NCBI RefSeq assembly: GCF_000507245.1
Contig: NC_023035.1
Location: 1,589,501-1,653,500 of the forward strand
Reading direction: 5' to 3'
From: Salinispira pacifica
GTDB taxonomy: Bacteria; Spirochaetota; Spirochaetia; DSM-27196; Salinispiraceae
Length of the DNA: 64,000 nucleotides
The notes under the pieces are model-generated. The model was not told the DNA's origin and searched no databases. It saw nothing but the letters and a program-made list of their open reading frames with translations. Of this stretch, positions 15,171-23,783 are shown in pieces; positions within the stretch are counted from its first letter, which is position 1; each line of letters begins with the position of its first letter. The translations under genes and the position numbers were made by a program.

Positions 15171-16663
15171 GATGCTTCTCCTCCTGCTGCAGCTTTCTGC
15201 ATGATGGCGTCCTGGGTTGCTTCCAAACGGTCAAACTCTCCGGATATCCGGCCTTCTTTCATAACGATGATGCGGTCCGCCACTCCCAGAAGCTCGGGCA
15301 GTTCGGATGATATCATAATCACTCCCACTCCCTGGGCTGCCAGCCTGCCGACGATGGAGTGGATCTCCGACTTGGCTCCCACATCGATGCCACGGGTGGG
15401 TTCATCCAGAATCAGTACCGACGGGTTCAGGGCAAGGCAGCGGGCGATAATCACTTTCTGCTGATTCCCCCCGGAGAGATTGCGTATCTGCTGCATCTGG
15501 GTGGGGGTCTGTATCCGGAGGCGCTGGATGTAATCTTTTCCGATGGATACCAGTTTGCTTTTGGTGATAATACCGATCCGGAACAGCCGTTCAAGTATGG
15601 ATATAACCATGTTATCCCGCACGCTCATCACCGGGAACAGGGCTTCGGCCTTGCGGTCTTCAGGCACAAATGCAAAGCCCCTGCGCATCATCTCCCGGGT
15701 GGATCCAAGCCGAATCTCTACGCCCTTGAAGTACGCCTTCCCCTTATATACGGGATCGATACCCATCAGCCCCCGGATCATTTCCGAACGGCCTGCGCCG
15801 ACCAGACCGGCAATGCCTACAATTTCTCCGGATTTCACACTGAAGCTTGCATTGAAGAACCGTTCACCGGTGAGATTTTCAACTCTCAGCACTTCCTGTC
15901 CGATTTCCGCCTCGTGCTTGGGAAAGAAACTGTCCAGCTCCCTTCCCACCATGTGGCGCACGATCTCATCCTCGCTCAGATCTTCCGTTGCGGCGGTGTG
16001 CACCGTCTGACCGTCACGCAATATGGTAACCGTATCGGTGATGGTAAACACTTCTTCCAGGCGGTGGGAGATATAAATGATGGTGATGCCTTTGGTTTTC
16101 AGATTACGGATTATGCGAAACAGGATTTCCGTTTCCCGGTCGGTGAGGGAACTGGTGGGTTCATCCATGATAATGACCCGTGCATTCAGCGACAGCGCCT
16201 TGGCGACTTCAACCATTTGCTGCTGGGCGATGGAGAGGTTGGCCATAATCTCCGTTGGTTCAACGTTCACATCGATGGTGCGGAGAATCTCCCGGGTCTG
16301 TTCATGAAGTTTGGGGTAATCGATAAGCAAACCGCCGAATTTCCGGGGTTCCCTTCCCAGGTAGATGTTTTCCGCAACACTGCGGTAGGGGACCACCGCA
16401 AGTTCCTGGTGGATCATGCTCACGCCTCTGGCCTGGGAGTCTGATGGACCCCGGAAATCTACCTGTTCACCGAAGAGTTCCAGTACGCCGTCATCCTTGG
16501 GCTGATCGCCGGAGATGATTTTCATGAGGGTGGATTTCCCTGCACCGTTTTCCCCAACCAGCGAATGTACAGAGCCTGCTCGGACATCGAAAGATACGTT
16601 TTTCAGTGCGTGTACGCCGGGAAATCTTTTATCGATACCCTGTATTCGGAGGGCATATTCCAT
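15167..16663 (-). CDS. rbsA: Ribose-type ABC transporter ATP-binding protein (double cassette)
   Basis: A 498-residue tandem ABC ATPase. Cassette 1 has Walker A GENGAGKST (37-45), a variant signature LSIAQQ (~144) and Walker B IIMDEPTSSLT (~167). Cassette 2 has the degenerate Walker A GLVGAGRSE typical of RbsA/MglA, an intact LSGGNQQK signature (~404) and LILDEPTRGIDVG. This asymmetry is normal for the family. It powers ribose-like sugar import in the cytoplasm with the two RbsC permeases and RbsB. Separated from rbsB by a 139-bp hairpin-containing spacer that probably lowers its expression relative to the binding protein. Confidence 0.95.
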   Translation of the reverse strand: MEYALRIQGIDKRFPGVHALKNVSFDVRAGSVHSLVGENGAGKSTLMKIISGDQPKDDGVLELFGEQVDFRGPSDSQARGVSMIHQELAVVPYRSVAENIYLGREPRKFGGLLIDYPKLHEQTREILRTIDVNVEPTEIMANLSIAQQQMVEVAKALSLNARVIIMDEPTSSLTDRETEILFRIIRNLKTKGITIIYISHRLEEVFTITDTVTILRDGQTVHTAATEDLSEDEIVRHMVGRELDSFFPKHEAEIGQEVLRVENLTGERFFNASFSVKSGEIVGIAGLVGAGRSEMIRGLMGIDPVYKGKAYFKGVEIRLGSTREMMRRGFAFVPEDRKAEALFPVMSVRDNMVISILERLFRIGIITKSKLVSIGKDYIQRLRIQTPTQMQQIRNLSGGNQQKVIIARCLALNPSVLILDEPTRGIDVGAKSEIHSIVGRLAAQGVGVIMISSELPELLGVADRIIVMKEGRISGEFDRLEATQDAIMQKAAAGGEAS

Positions 16664-16690
16664 TGTTACGACTCCTTACAGCATCAAAAC

Positions 16691-16786
16691 CTGGAGGCTT
16701 TGCCTCGTTGCAGCTGTGCAGGTACTCCGATTCACAAACCGGAGCACCCGCACAGCCGTCCGGAACGTCTGTTTTGAACGTTCCGG
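16691..16786 (-). promoter_or_regulatory. Hairpins between rbsB and rbsA
   Basis: The spacer holds three inverted repeats. The strongest is CCGGAACGT (16760-16768) with ACGTTCCGG (16778-16786); the others are GAGGC/GCCTC (~16695) and CTCCG/CGGAG (~16725-16745). On the minus strand none is followed by a T-run, so they more likely stabilise the rbsB message or attenuate readthrough than terminate fully. Confidence 0.55.
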
Positions 16787-16802
16787 ATGCCTGCGTTTCT
16801 AT

Positions 16803-17711
16803 CTACTGGGTTACCAGCATGAGAGCTACCGGGATGTAATCTTCCACGGTTTCTCCCTGCAGATACGATACCGCAGTCCGGAGGCCGGTGGACCCGATTT
16901 CTTCCGGACGCTGTGCCACAGTTGCGGCCAGTCGGCCGTCTTCAACCGCAGCCACTGCATCATCAACTGCATCGAAGCCCACAAAGACAATGTCGTCAGC
17001 CCGGCCTGCAGCTTCAGCTGCCTGAATTGCGCCGAGAATCATTTCATCGTTGTGTGCGAATACCCCGTCAATATCAGACTGAGCCTGGAGTATATTCTGG
17101 AATACGTTCAGACCCTCGGTTCTGTTGAAGTTGGCGGTCTGGGCGGCCACAACGGATACATCTGAATTGGCTCCCACAATATTATTGAAACCTTCGCCCC
17201 TGTCCCTGGCCGCTGAGGTTCCAGGAATGCCCTGGAGTTCAACTACAGAACCGCTTCCGCCGATGGCTTCAACCAGGTATTCACCTGCCATTTCACCGCC
17301 GGCGACGTTGTCGCTGGCTACATGGGCTACCACGTCTCCGCTGCTCGCTCCCCGGTCCACGGTGAACACCGGAATGCCTTCAGAATTGGCCCGCTGTACG
17401 CTGGGAACCACCGCATCCGAGTCGGTGGGGTTGATGAGCAGTGCGTCCACGCCCCGCTGAATCAAATCCTGGATGTTGCTTGCTTCCCTGGCCGGGTCAT
17501 CCTGGCTGTCCACCACGATCAGTTCCACACCCAGAAGATCGGCTGCATCCTGTGCGCCGTCCCGGAGGGTTACGAAAAACGGGTTGTTGAGGGTGGAGAC
17601 CGACAGGCCGATTACGATTCCGCCATCAGCCGCTTCACCCTGTCCTTCGGCCATGGCTGTTCCGCTGATTAGCAGCAGCATTGAAACGACGAGTATAAAA
17701 ATGCGTTTCAT
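16803..17711 (-). CDS. rbsB: Ribose-type periplasmic sugar-binding protein
   Basis: A 302-residue periplasmic binding protein (Peripla_BP_4). The N-terminus is a signal peptide ending near SGTAMA (~22). The mature protein starts with IVIGLSVSTLNNPFFVTL, the classic RbsB opening, and has NPTDSDAVVP and the hinge-region VFAHNDEMILGA. It captures ribose or a related sugar and delivers it to the RbsC/RbsA importer. Second-position permease upstream, ATPase downstream after a hairpin spacer that should favour high rbsB expression. Confidence 0.93.
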   Translation of the reverse strand: MKRIFILVVSMLLLISGTAMAEGQGEAADGGIVIGLSVSTLNNPFFVTLRDGAQDAADLLGVELIVVDSQDDPAREASNIQDLIQRGVDALLINPTDSDAVVPSVQRANSEGIPVFTVDRGASSGDVVAHVASDNVAGGEMAGEYLVEAIGGSGSVVELQGIPGTSAARDRGEGFNNIVGANSDVSVVAAQTANFNRTEGLNVFQNILQAQSDIDGVFAHNDEMILGAIQAAEAAGRADDIVFVGFDAVDDAVAAVEDGRLAATVAQRPEEIGSTGLRTAVSYLQGETVEDYIPVALMLVTQ

Positions 17712-17770
17712 GTGTTCCTCCTTAAGAACATTTCTCTACGATTCCTACCGAATCGTATATTGAACTTTGT

Positions 17771-18718
17771 TTATCTTTCCCTCTGCCGGGAAAGCCCGTG
17801 CAGCAGCAAGGCTGCAAGGATGACACCGCCCTGAAGAATCTGGGAAAAGAACGGTGAGATATTCAGTATGTTGATGGCATTGGCAATAATGGCCATGAGG
17901 ATCGCTCCCAGAAATGTGCCTGACAGAGATCCTTCCCCGCCGCTGAGGGCCGCACCCCCAACCACCACCGCAGCAATGGCATTCAGTTCATAGGTAACCC
18001 CCATAACCGGCTGGGCAGAGTCCAGGCGGGCAACGAGAATCATACCCGCCAGAGCTGCCAGCAGTCCCGAAATGGCATACACCGAGATGGTGGTTGCCCG
18101 AACCGGCAGTCCCGCAAAGCGCGCCGCTTCGGCGTTGTTCCCGATGGCATAGATGTATCTGCCCAGCATGGTTTTATTGAGAATGAAGCTGCCGCCTACA
18201 AACACTGCAGCGGTTATCCATATGGGAGTGGGGATGCCGAAAAGAGATGAGGTGCCCATTGCAAGAAATCCTTCCGGTAGTCCGGTGACCGGTCGGCCGC
18301 CGGAGTAGCTTAGAGCCAGCCCCCGGGCCAGGGTCATGGTTCCCAGTGTGGCTATGAACGCAGGAATCTTGACGATGGCTACCAGAAACCCGTTCACCAT
18401 ACCCAGCAAAGCCCCCAGCAGGAGACCCAGAATCACGGCAAGAGGAACCGGAACCCCCGTCTGGAGAATGCTTGCAGTCACCACTGCGGTAAGAGCGAGC
18501 ACAGATCCCACTGAAAGATCGATCCCTGAGGTAAGAATTACCTGGGTCATGCCGGCGGCGATAATCGCATTCACTGAAGCCTGCAGCAGCAGGTTCAGCA
18601 TATTGCGGACCGTCATAAAATGGGGTGAAAGGCCGGTAAGCACGGCCATAAGAAAGAGGACTGCAAAGAGAAGTCCGAACTTTTTCAGAATCAGACGGAC
18701 GTTTATGCGTGATTCCAT
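17771..18718 (-). CDS. rbsC: Ribose-type ABC transporter permease, first copy
   Basis: A 315-residue RbsC-family permease with 8-10 membrane segments and the signature TSGIDLSVGSVLALTAVV near residue 64. Together with RbsA, RbsB and possibly the second permease it makes the importer. Its ATG at 18718 overlaps the last base of the rbsD stop (TAATG arrangement), so coupling to rbsD is tight. The order D-C-B-A-C is unlike the common D-A-C-B order, and the duplicate permease is the unusual element of this operon. Confidence 0.92.
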   Translation of the reverse strand: MESRINVRLILKKFGLLFAVLFLMAVLTGLSPHFMTVRNMLNLLLQASVNAIIAAGMTQVILTSGIDLSVGSVLALTAVVTASILQTGVPVPLAVILGLLLGALLGMVNGFLVAIVKIPAFIATLGTMTLARGLALSYSGGRPVTGLPEGFLAMGTSSLFGIPTPIWITAAVFVGGSFILNKTMLGRYIYAIGNNAEAARFAGLPVRATTISVYAISGLLAALAGMILVARLDSAQPVMGVTYELNAIAAVVVGGAALSGGEGSLSGTFLGAILMAIIANAINILNISPFFSQILQGGVILAALLLHGLSRQRER

Positions 18719-19113
18719 TAGAACACCACTCCGGAATACAGGATGATATTGGCGAACGGTCGTGCTTCGCCGCTGCGGACAATTGCTTTTGCGTCTACGG
18801 TTTCGGCTTTGAATTGTTCATGGGTAATGTAGCTGACGGGAATGTCGTCCAGGATTGAGAGTATTGCATGGTGAAGTTCCGGGCTCTTTTCACGAATCTC
18901 TTCCGCCAGCACTGCCCGTTCAACCTCAAGCTCCTCCAGTGTGGAACGAAGTACATCTTCAAATGCAGGTATCCCCTTTCTCAGCGCAAGATCGATGCGG
19001 CGGGTTTCCCGGGGAATGGGCAGTCCGGCATCACAAATAACCAGTGAATCGGTATGTCCCATGGAAGCAATTGCATCCGAGAGGGGCCTGTTCAGAATCC
19101 CGGTTCGTTTCAT
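18718..19113 (-). CDS. rbsD: D-ribose pyranase
   Basis: A 131-residue RbsD/FucU-family mutarotase with the family opening MKRTGILNRPLSDAIASMGH and the active-site histidine H20 plus CDAGLPIP at ~28-35. It interconverts pyranose and furanose forms of ribose so that the kinase receives the right anomer. First gene of the leftward operon, with two TAAACGTTTA operators in the 278-bp spacer toward rbsR. Length is normal for the family (about 130-140). Confidence 0.95.
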   Translation of the reverse strand: MKRTGILNRPLSDAIASMGHTDSLVICDAGLPIPRETRRIDLALRKGIPAFEDVLRSTLEELEVERAVLAEEIREKSPELHHAILSILDDIPVSYITHEQFKAETVDAKAIVRSGEARPFANIILYSGVVF

Positions 19114-19188
19114 ATGTTTACATCCTCTTCTATACCGTATTGAATTACCGTTCTGAAGTATATGATAAAAATGTCAGCGATGAATCAA

Positions 19189-19198
19189 TAAACGTTTA
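19189..19198. promoter_or_regulatory. RbsR operator, rbsD-proximal copy
   Basis: Perfect 10-bp palindrome TAAACGTTTA with the central CG typical of LacI-family sites. It lies about 76 bp upstream of rbsD, near the presumed leftward promoter. An identical palindrome lies 149 bp away beside the rbsR promoter, an arrangement suited to looping. Confidence 0.75.
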
Positions 19199-19337
19199 AT
19201 AAACTAATCATGGGGTCGGTTCGAGGATCTGTCAAGAAAAAATGAAATAATTCCGCTTTTATCAGCCGTATATGTGTGAATCCACGAACAGAAATCAAAA
19301 TTAGGTGCACCTTTCCGCCTGTGAAGTATTTGTTTAC

Positions 19338-19347
19338 TAAACGTTTA
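19338..19347. promoter_or_regulatory. RbsR operator, rbsR-proximal copy
   Basis: Second perfect TAAACGTTTA palindrome. It ends 8 bp before the rbsR -35 box, so RbsR probably represses its own transcription as well as the rbsD operon. Confidence 0.75.
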
Positions 19348-19355
19348 ACTTTTAA

Positions 19356-19384
19356 TTGACATGAAACCCGGGTCAAGGTATGAT
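19356..19384 (+). promoter_or_regulatory. Strong rbsR promoter (TTGACA-17-TATGAT)
   Basis: TTGACA at 19356-19361, a 17-bp spacer and TATGAT at 19379-19384. Transcription should start near 19390-19392, which is the ATG of rbsR itself. No Shine-Dalgarno lies in that span, so the rbsR message is probably leaderless. Confidence 0.75.
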
Positions 19385-19391
19385 CTTGATT

Positions 19392-20426
19392 ATGAAGATT
19401 ACAATTCGGGATGTAGCCCGGAAAGCCGGTGTTTCCCCTGCCACAGTATCCCTGGTCCTGAATAATCGTCCCGGTGTGGGCAATGATACACGAAAAACAG
19501 TGGAGGATGCCGCCGAAGCGCTGAACTATAGAATCCCCCAGACCAAGTCAAGGACAAATGAGCGTCAAAACGGGATTATCCGTTTTCTGAAAATCGCCCG
19601 CCACGGACATATTTTAAACCGGGATCACAATGTGTTTATCAGCGATTATATCGAAGGCATTGAGGCTGCAGCCCGGGAGGAAGGGTACAGTCTGGAGGTC
19701 CGGAACTATGCCAGCTTTCAGCCCGATGAAATTATCGATGAATTGAGAACCGACGCCCCTGCAGGTGCGGTGATTCTTGCCACCGAATTGGATGCACAAG
19801 ATATTCTGCCGTTCAGCGCAGCCAACATCCCCATGGTTTTCATTGATGCGGTCAATCCCTATGCCAATTTTGATTTTGTTGATATGGACAATGAAGGAGC
19901 GGTGTTCTCCATTGTGGAGGCGATGAAGGAGAGGGGAATACGCAGAATCGGTCTGGTCTCGGCACGGCTTGAAACCCGGAATTTCCGCCAGAGGGCCCAG
20001 AGCTTCTACCAGGCAGTGGACTATTTCGGCCTGGAAACCAAAAGCGAGTGGGATTACCGGGTGGACTCCACATATGATCAATCCTACCGGGATATGTCCG
20101 CTCAACTGGATTCCCGGAAAACCCTTCCACAGGGGCTGTTTTGTGTCTGCGATATCATCGCCTTCGGCTGTATGAAGGCTCTGAAAGAGAAGAATATCCG
20201 TATTCCGGAAGATATTTCCCTGGTGGGATTTGATGATCTGCCTTCAAGTCAGCACACCGATCCGCCCCTTGCAAGTATCAAAGTTTCCAAGAAACGGATC
20301 GGAAGGAGGGCTTTCCAGCTTATCCGCCGAAGAATAGAATCGGAAATGCCTTTGCCCTATGAAAAGGTCTTTATCGGCAGTGAACTGATGGTGCGGGAAA
20401 GTCTCGAATTTTCACAGAAGGAGTAG
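19392..20426 (+). CDS. rbsR: LacI-family repressor of the ribose genes
   Basis: A 344-residue LacI/GalR regulator. The HTH is at residues 3-22 (ITIRDVARKAGVSPATVSL), the hinge helix follows at ~45-55, and the rest is a periplasmic-binding-like ligand domain with DDLPSSQHTDPPLASI near the end. It should release DNA when ribose or a ribose derivative binds. I chose the ATG at 19392, not 19380: the earlier ATG overlaps the -10 box, and LacI proteins normally begin a few residues before the HTH. The predicted transcript begins at or next to this ATG. Ribokinase follows after 4 bp; the importer operon is divergent. Confidence 0.9.
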   Translation: MKITIRDVARKAGVSPATVSLVLNNRPGVGNDTRKTVEDAAEALNYRIPQTKSRTNERQNGIIRFLKIARHGHILNRDHNVFISDYIEGIEAAAREEGYSLEVRNYASFQPDEIIDELRTDAPAGAVILATELDAQDILPFSAANIPMVFIDAVNPYANFDFVDMDNEGAVFSIVEAMKERGIRRIGLVSARLETRNFRQRAQSFYQAVDYFGLETKSEWDYRVDSTYDQSYRDMSAQLDSRKTLPQGLFCVCDIIAFGCMKALKEKNIRIPEDISLVGFDDLPSSQHTDPPLASIKVSKKRIGRRAFQLIRRRIESEMPLPYEKVFIGSELMVRESLEFSQKE

Positions 20427-20430
20427 ACAC

Positions 20431-21303
20431 ATGCGAATACTGAACTACGGATCTCTCAATGTTGATCATGTGTATTCCGTCCCTCACATCGTTCGTCCGG
20501 GAGAAACCCTTGCCGGAGAGTCGCTGAACTTCTTTGCCGGCGGAAAAGGGGCCAATCAATCCGTTGCCATCGCCAAGGCGGGAGGCGATGTATGGCATGC
20601 CGGGAAACTGGGCGGGGATGCGGACTGGCTGCTTGAGAAACTGCAGCAGTTTGATGTGAAAACCGATTATGTTACCCAAGATGACGGTCTCAGCGGTCAT
20701 GCCATAATTCAGGTCAGCTCCCAGGGGGAAAATTCCATTGTGCTGTATGGAGGCGGCAATCAGCGTATAACCAAGGAAGAGATAGACGCAACCCTGGTCC
20801 TGTTCTCCCGGGGGGATGTGCTTGTGCTGCAGAATGAAATCAACAATATCCCGCATATCATGGAAAAGGGCCTTGCCCAGGGCCTGAAGATTGCTGTGAA
20901 CCCCGCACCCTTCACCCCGGATGTTTCCCGTTGGCCCCTTGATAAGGTGCATACATTGGTGGTGAACGAAACTGAGGCAGCCGGAATCGTCCAATCCGAT
21001 GCTTCCCCCGGCAGCACCCTGGACATGCTGACCCGGCGCTATCCCGAAACCGAGATTGTTCTCACCCTGGGAAGCAAGGGGGCATGGTATGCAAAGGGCA
21101 GGAAAAGAGCTTTTGTCGAAAGCAGGAAGGTGAATGCAGTGGATACCACCGCCGCAGGAGACACCTTCCTGGGATACTATCTGGTGGAACGTTTCGCCGG
21201 CGCTTCCCCGGAACGGGCTATGGACCTGGCAGCTGAAGCCGCAGCCATTACCGTGTCCCGTCCCGGAGCCATGGAATCAATTCCTTTCCGCAGCGAGCTC
21301 TGA
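20431..21303 (+). CDS. rbsK: Ribokinase (PfkB family)
   Basis: A 290-residue PfkB-family sugar kinase with the N-terminal substrate motif AGGKGANQ (36-43) and the C-terminal signature DTTAAGDTF (~233-241), containing the catalytic aspartate. It phosphorylates ribose at O5 in the cytoplasm, feeding the pentose phosphate pathway. Four bases after rbsR, so the two are one operon. The length is slightly short compared with about 305 for E. coli RbsK, with no obvious missing motif. Confidence 0.92.
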   Translation: MRILNYGSLNVDHVYSVPHIVRPGETLAGESLNFFAGGKGANQSVAIAKAGGDVWHAGKLGGDADWLLEKLQQFDVKTDYVTQDDGLSGHAIIQVSSQGENSIVLYGGGNQRITKEEIDATLVLFSRGDVLVLQNEINNIPHIMEKGLAQGLKIAVNPAPFTPDVSRWPLDKVHTLVVNETEAAGIVQSDASPGSTLDMLTRRYPETEIVLTLGSKGAWYAKGRKRAFVESRKVNAVDTTAAGDTFLGYYLVERFAGASPERAMDLAAEAAAITVSRPGAMESIPFRSEL

Positions 21304-21339
21304 GATAGACGCGTTCCTCTTGCGCTCTCAATTCCACCC

Positions 21340-22281
21340 TTATACCCGGCCTGCCAAAGCGCGGTTCTTTTCGTAGGCGATGAGCTCGTCCCGGGTCAAA
21401 CTTCCGTCTTCAATATCCACACCGAAGGCATCTGAAAGTGCGGATAGGAAGACTGCTTTGAAATCTTCCAGTGAGATCGATTGTCCGGTTTCGCTCAGGA
21501 TGCTGGTCATTGGCTCCAGTGCCCGTTCTTTCAGTTCCGGCGGGATGTACAACACCTTGAACAGCGGACCGTTGTCCATATCCTTCAGGAAGGTCACGAT
21601 ATTCACGATATACAGGTTTTCGATTTCGCTGAGGAGTATGGTGGCAAGTTTCTTGCCGCTGGCTCTGATGGCACCTTTGTGGCTGTACCAGGCATCCTCG
21701 ACTCCCATGGATCGGAAACTGCTCACTAATATTTCACCCACGGCATGATACGCCTCATCGAAGTCAGAAAAGCGCGTTTTGTCGAAGACCATTTGGATAT
21801 TCACCGATGAACCGGGATCAACATACACAAAGGTTCGTTGGCCGGTGACGATGATGTGCTCCAGATCGGGGCAATCCCGTTGGATTTCCTGAATGAGGCC
21901 GGCGAAGTTGGACAGGCATATCACTGCTTTTGCACCGCTATCCCGGAGGATGTGAGATATTTCCCTTCCCTTGTACATGGTGTTGAATGGCACGGCTATG
22001 GCTCCCAGCTTCTGAATTCCGAAGAAACTGTAGTAGAACTCCTTGATGTTGGGAAGCATGATGGCTACCCGGTCTCCTGGGACTATTCCCAGGGATTCCA
22101 GGCCCCCTGCAACACGGTTAGCCTGGCCGTCGGCTTCCTGATAGCTGATCACCTGATTTTCATAGCGGATGGCTTCCCGGCGCTTGAATTGGGAGCTTAT
22201 CGTCTCAAACATCTGTCCCAGGCCGATGGGAAGCTCCCCAACGGGAATCTCTGCCTTGCCAAAAAGTTTTTTCTTAAACAT
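21340..22281 (-). CDS. Chimera: N-terminal half of acyl-CoA synthetase joined to C-terminal half of lipoate-ligase-like protein
   Basis: A 313-residue open frame. Residues 1-149 are the first third of an AMP-forming acyl-CoA synthetase (ISYQEADGQANRVAGGL, then GDRVAIMLPN), ending just before the ATP-binding P-loop. From residue 150 (TFVYVDPGSSVN) it becomes the second part of a lipoate ligase A-like protein, including the catalytic-lysine-type AIRASGKKLA. The missing synthetase part sits in the neighbouring gene at 22274-23515, and the missing ligase part at 23516-23773. The ATG at 22281 has AGGAGC 8 bp upstream. Neither half-domain should work alone. No internal stop is present, so the joint is recent, selected, or an assembly artefact. 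Confidence 0.8.
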   Translation of the reverse strand: MFKKKLFGKAEIPVGELPIGLGQMFETISSQFKRREAIRYENQVISYQEADGQANRVAGGLESLGIVPGDRVAIMLPNIKEFYYSFFGIQKLGAIAVPFNTMYKGREISHILRDSGAKAVICLSNFAGLIQEIQRDCPDLEHIIVTGQRTFVYVDPGSSVNIQMVFDKTRFSDFDEAYHAVGEILVSSFRSMGVEDAWYSHKGAIRASGKKLATILLSEIENLYIVNIVTFLKDMDNGPLFKVLYIPPELKERALEPMTSILSETGQSISLEDFKAVFLSALSDAFGVDIEDGSLTRDELIAYEKNRALAGRV

Positions 22282-23773
22282 CGTGCTGGCTCCTGTTTAT
22301 CAGCCGGGTGTCTTCGGCATCCTGCCGCAGCTCTCTCCGCAACAACTTGCCGGTAGCGGTTTTCGGCAGGGAGGGGGCGAGCAACCATTCCTGAGGCTGC
22401 TTATATCGGGCTACGCCGGTATCAGTGTATTCCCGGAGCATCTTCACAAGATTCTTTCCGAAATCACTCTCCCGCAGTTTCTTCATGTCCATATCCGAAG
22501 GATCGCTGCCGAATTCCGGGGGAATATTCCGGGGAACCACGATGGCCACCACCGTTTCTTCCTTCAAGTCGTTTTTCCTTGCGATTACCGCCGATTCCAA
22601 TACCTGTTCGTGTCGGTCAATAAACTCCTCCACCTCACGGGGACTGACGTTATAGCCATTGTGGATAATAATATCTTTCTTCCGATCTGTTATGAAGAAA
22701 AACCCGTCTTCGTCGACGTAGCCCAGGTCACCGGTGAGGAGCCAGCCGTCTTCGGTAAGCACATCTCCGGTTGCCTGGGGATTGTTCCAATACCCGGCAA
22801 ACACTGTAGTGGACCGGATGGCGATCTCACCTTCCTGGCCTGTGGGCACTTCGCTTCCCTGGGCGTCTATGATTTTCATTTCCACACCCCGGCCGGCCCG
22901 GCCGATGGAACCGTCCCGGTATTCGCCGTTCACCCCATTGGCGGCCACAGCGGAGGTGGATTCTGTGAGTCCGTAACCCTCCATGATATTGGTTTCGAAT
23001 GTCTTCCCGAAATCTTCATACAGGCGTTGGCTCAAGGGAGCGCCGCCGGATATGCAGTGGTTTAAGCTCTTGGGTATGATCGTTTTATTCCGGGCCTGCC
23101 TGGCTGCCAGCATAAGGTGCTGATACATGGTTGGAACTGCCGGAAGGATGGTGGCCTTGTGCTTTTCTATGGTTTCCAAAAGGATCTGGGGCGAATACCT
23201 CGGAACCATCACCAGACAGGCTCCGAAATGCACCGATGCGATCATGGAATTTGCCAGGCCGAATATGTGATACAGCGGCAGGGTTCCGATGACCCGGTCA
23301 CTAGACTTGAAATCCAGCAGGGAGGTAACAATGGTGCTGCATTGGAAGTGGAAATTCCGATGGCTGATCATCGCACCTTTGGGCAGCCCGGTGGTACCGG
23401 AAGTATAGATCAACACCGCCGGATCATCGGGGTTCACCTCCCTGGCCTGGTAATTCTTGGATGATTTCGCCATGAGTTCGCTTAACTGAATGGTGCCCAC
23501 GGATTTGGCACCGTTGCGCCCGCCCCGGGGCAGCCTGGCCACTTCAACGCCGTAGCGCTCCGACTCCCCCCGATCTACGCTGACATCGGCGCCTGCGACG
23601 ATTCCCGGGCGCTTCACCGCTTGGATTACTACGCTGTCGGGAACCAGGGTGTTGGACAGTTGATACTTCCCGGCGATCCTTCCTTCGGCCACCGATGCGC
23701 CGTAGCTGGGCACGTCAAAAACATCGCCTTCGGGATTATACAACAGACGCCATGTCTCATTCTTTTCACTCAT
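22274..23773 (-). CDS. Chimera: N-terminal third of lipoate-ligase-like protein joined to C-terminal part of acyl-CoA synthetase
   Basis: A 499-residue open frame starting at the ATG at 23773 (AGGAG upstream). Residues 1-86 read as the start of an LplA-type ligase (ETWRLL at 6-11, RLPRGGR at 80-86). From residue 87 (NGAKSVGTIQLSEL) it is the main part of an AMP-binding enzyme: P-loop YTSGTTGLPKG, MEGYGLTES, TGDLGYVDEDGFF, KTATGKLLRREL. The last 8 bp overlap the start of the companion chimera. It has the synthetase ATP-binding and C-terminal lysine motifs but lacks the first ~149 residues. It follows the symporter gene by 10 bp in one leftward operon. Confidence 0.82.
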   Translation of the reverse strand: MSEKNETWRLLYNPEGDVFDVPSYGASVAEGRIAGKYQLSNTLVPDSVVIQAVKRPGIVAGADVSVDRGESERYGVEVARLPRGGRNGAKSVGTIQLSELMAKSSKNYQAREVNPDDPAVLIYTSGTTGLPKGAMISHRNFHFQCSTIVTSLLDFKSSDRVIGTLPLYHIFGLANSMIASVHFGACLVMVPRYSPQILLETIEKHKATILPAVPTMYQHLMLAARQARNKTIIPKSLNHCISGGAPLSQRLYEDFGKTFETNIMEGYGLTESTSAVAANGVNGEYRDGSIGRAGRGVEMKIIDAQGSEVPTGQEGEIAIRSTTVFAGYWNNPQATGDVLTEDGWLLTGDLGYVDEDGFFFITDRKKDIIIHNGYNVSPREVEEFIDRHEQVLESAVIARKNDLKEETVVAIVVPRNIPPEFGSDPSDMDMKKLRESDFGKNLVKMLREYTDTGVARYKQPQEWLLAPSLPKTATGKLLRRELRQDAEDTRLINRSQHDV

Positions 23774-23783
23774 GCTGTATCTC

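Noticed and set aside
14203-16444. Long open frames on the opposite strand or shifted phase within the rbs genes (up to ~360 codons)
   Set aside because: They overlap strongly supported transporter genes, have no family resemblance and arise from G+C-rich codon bias.
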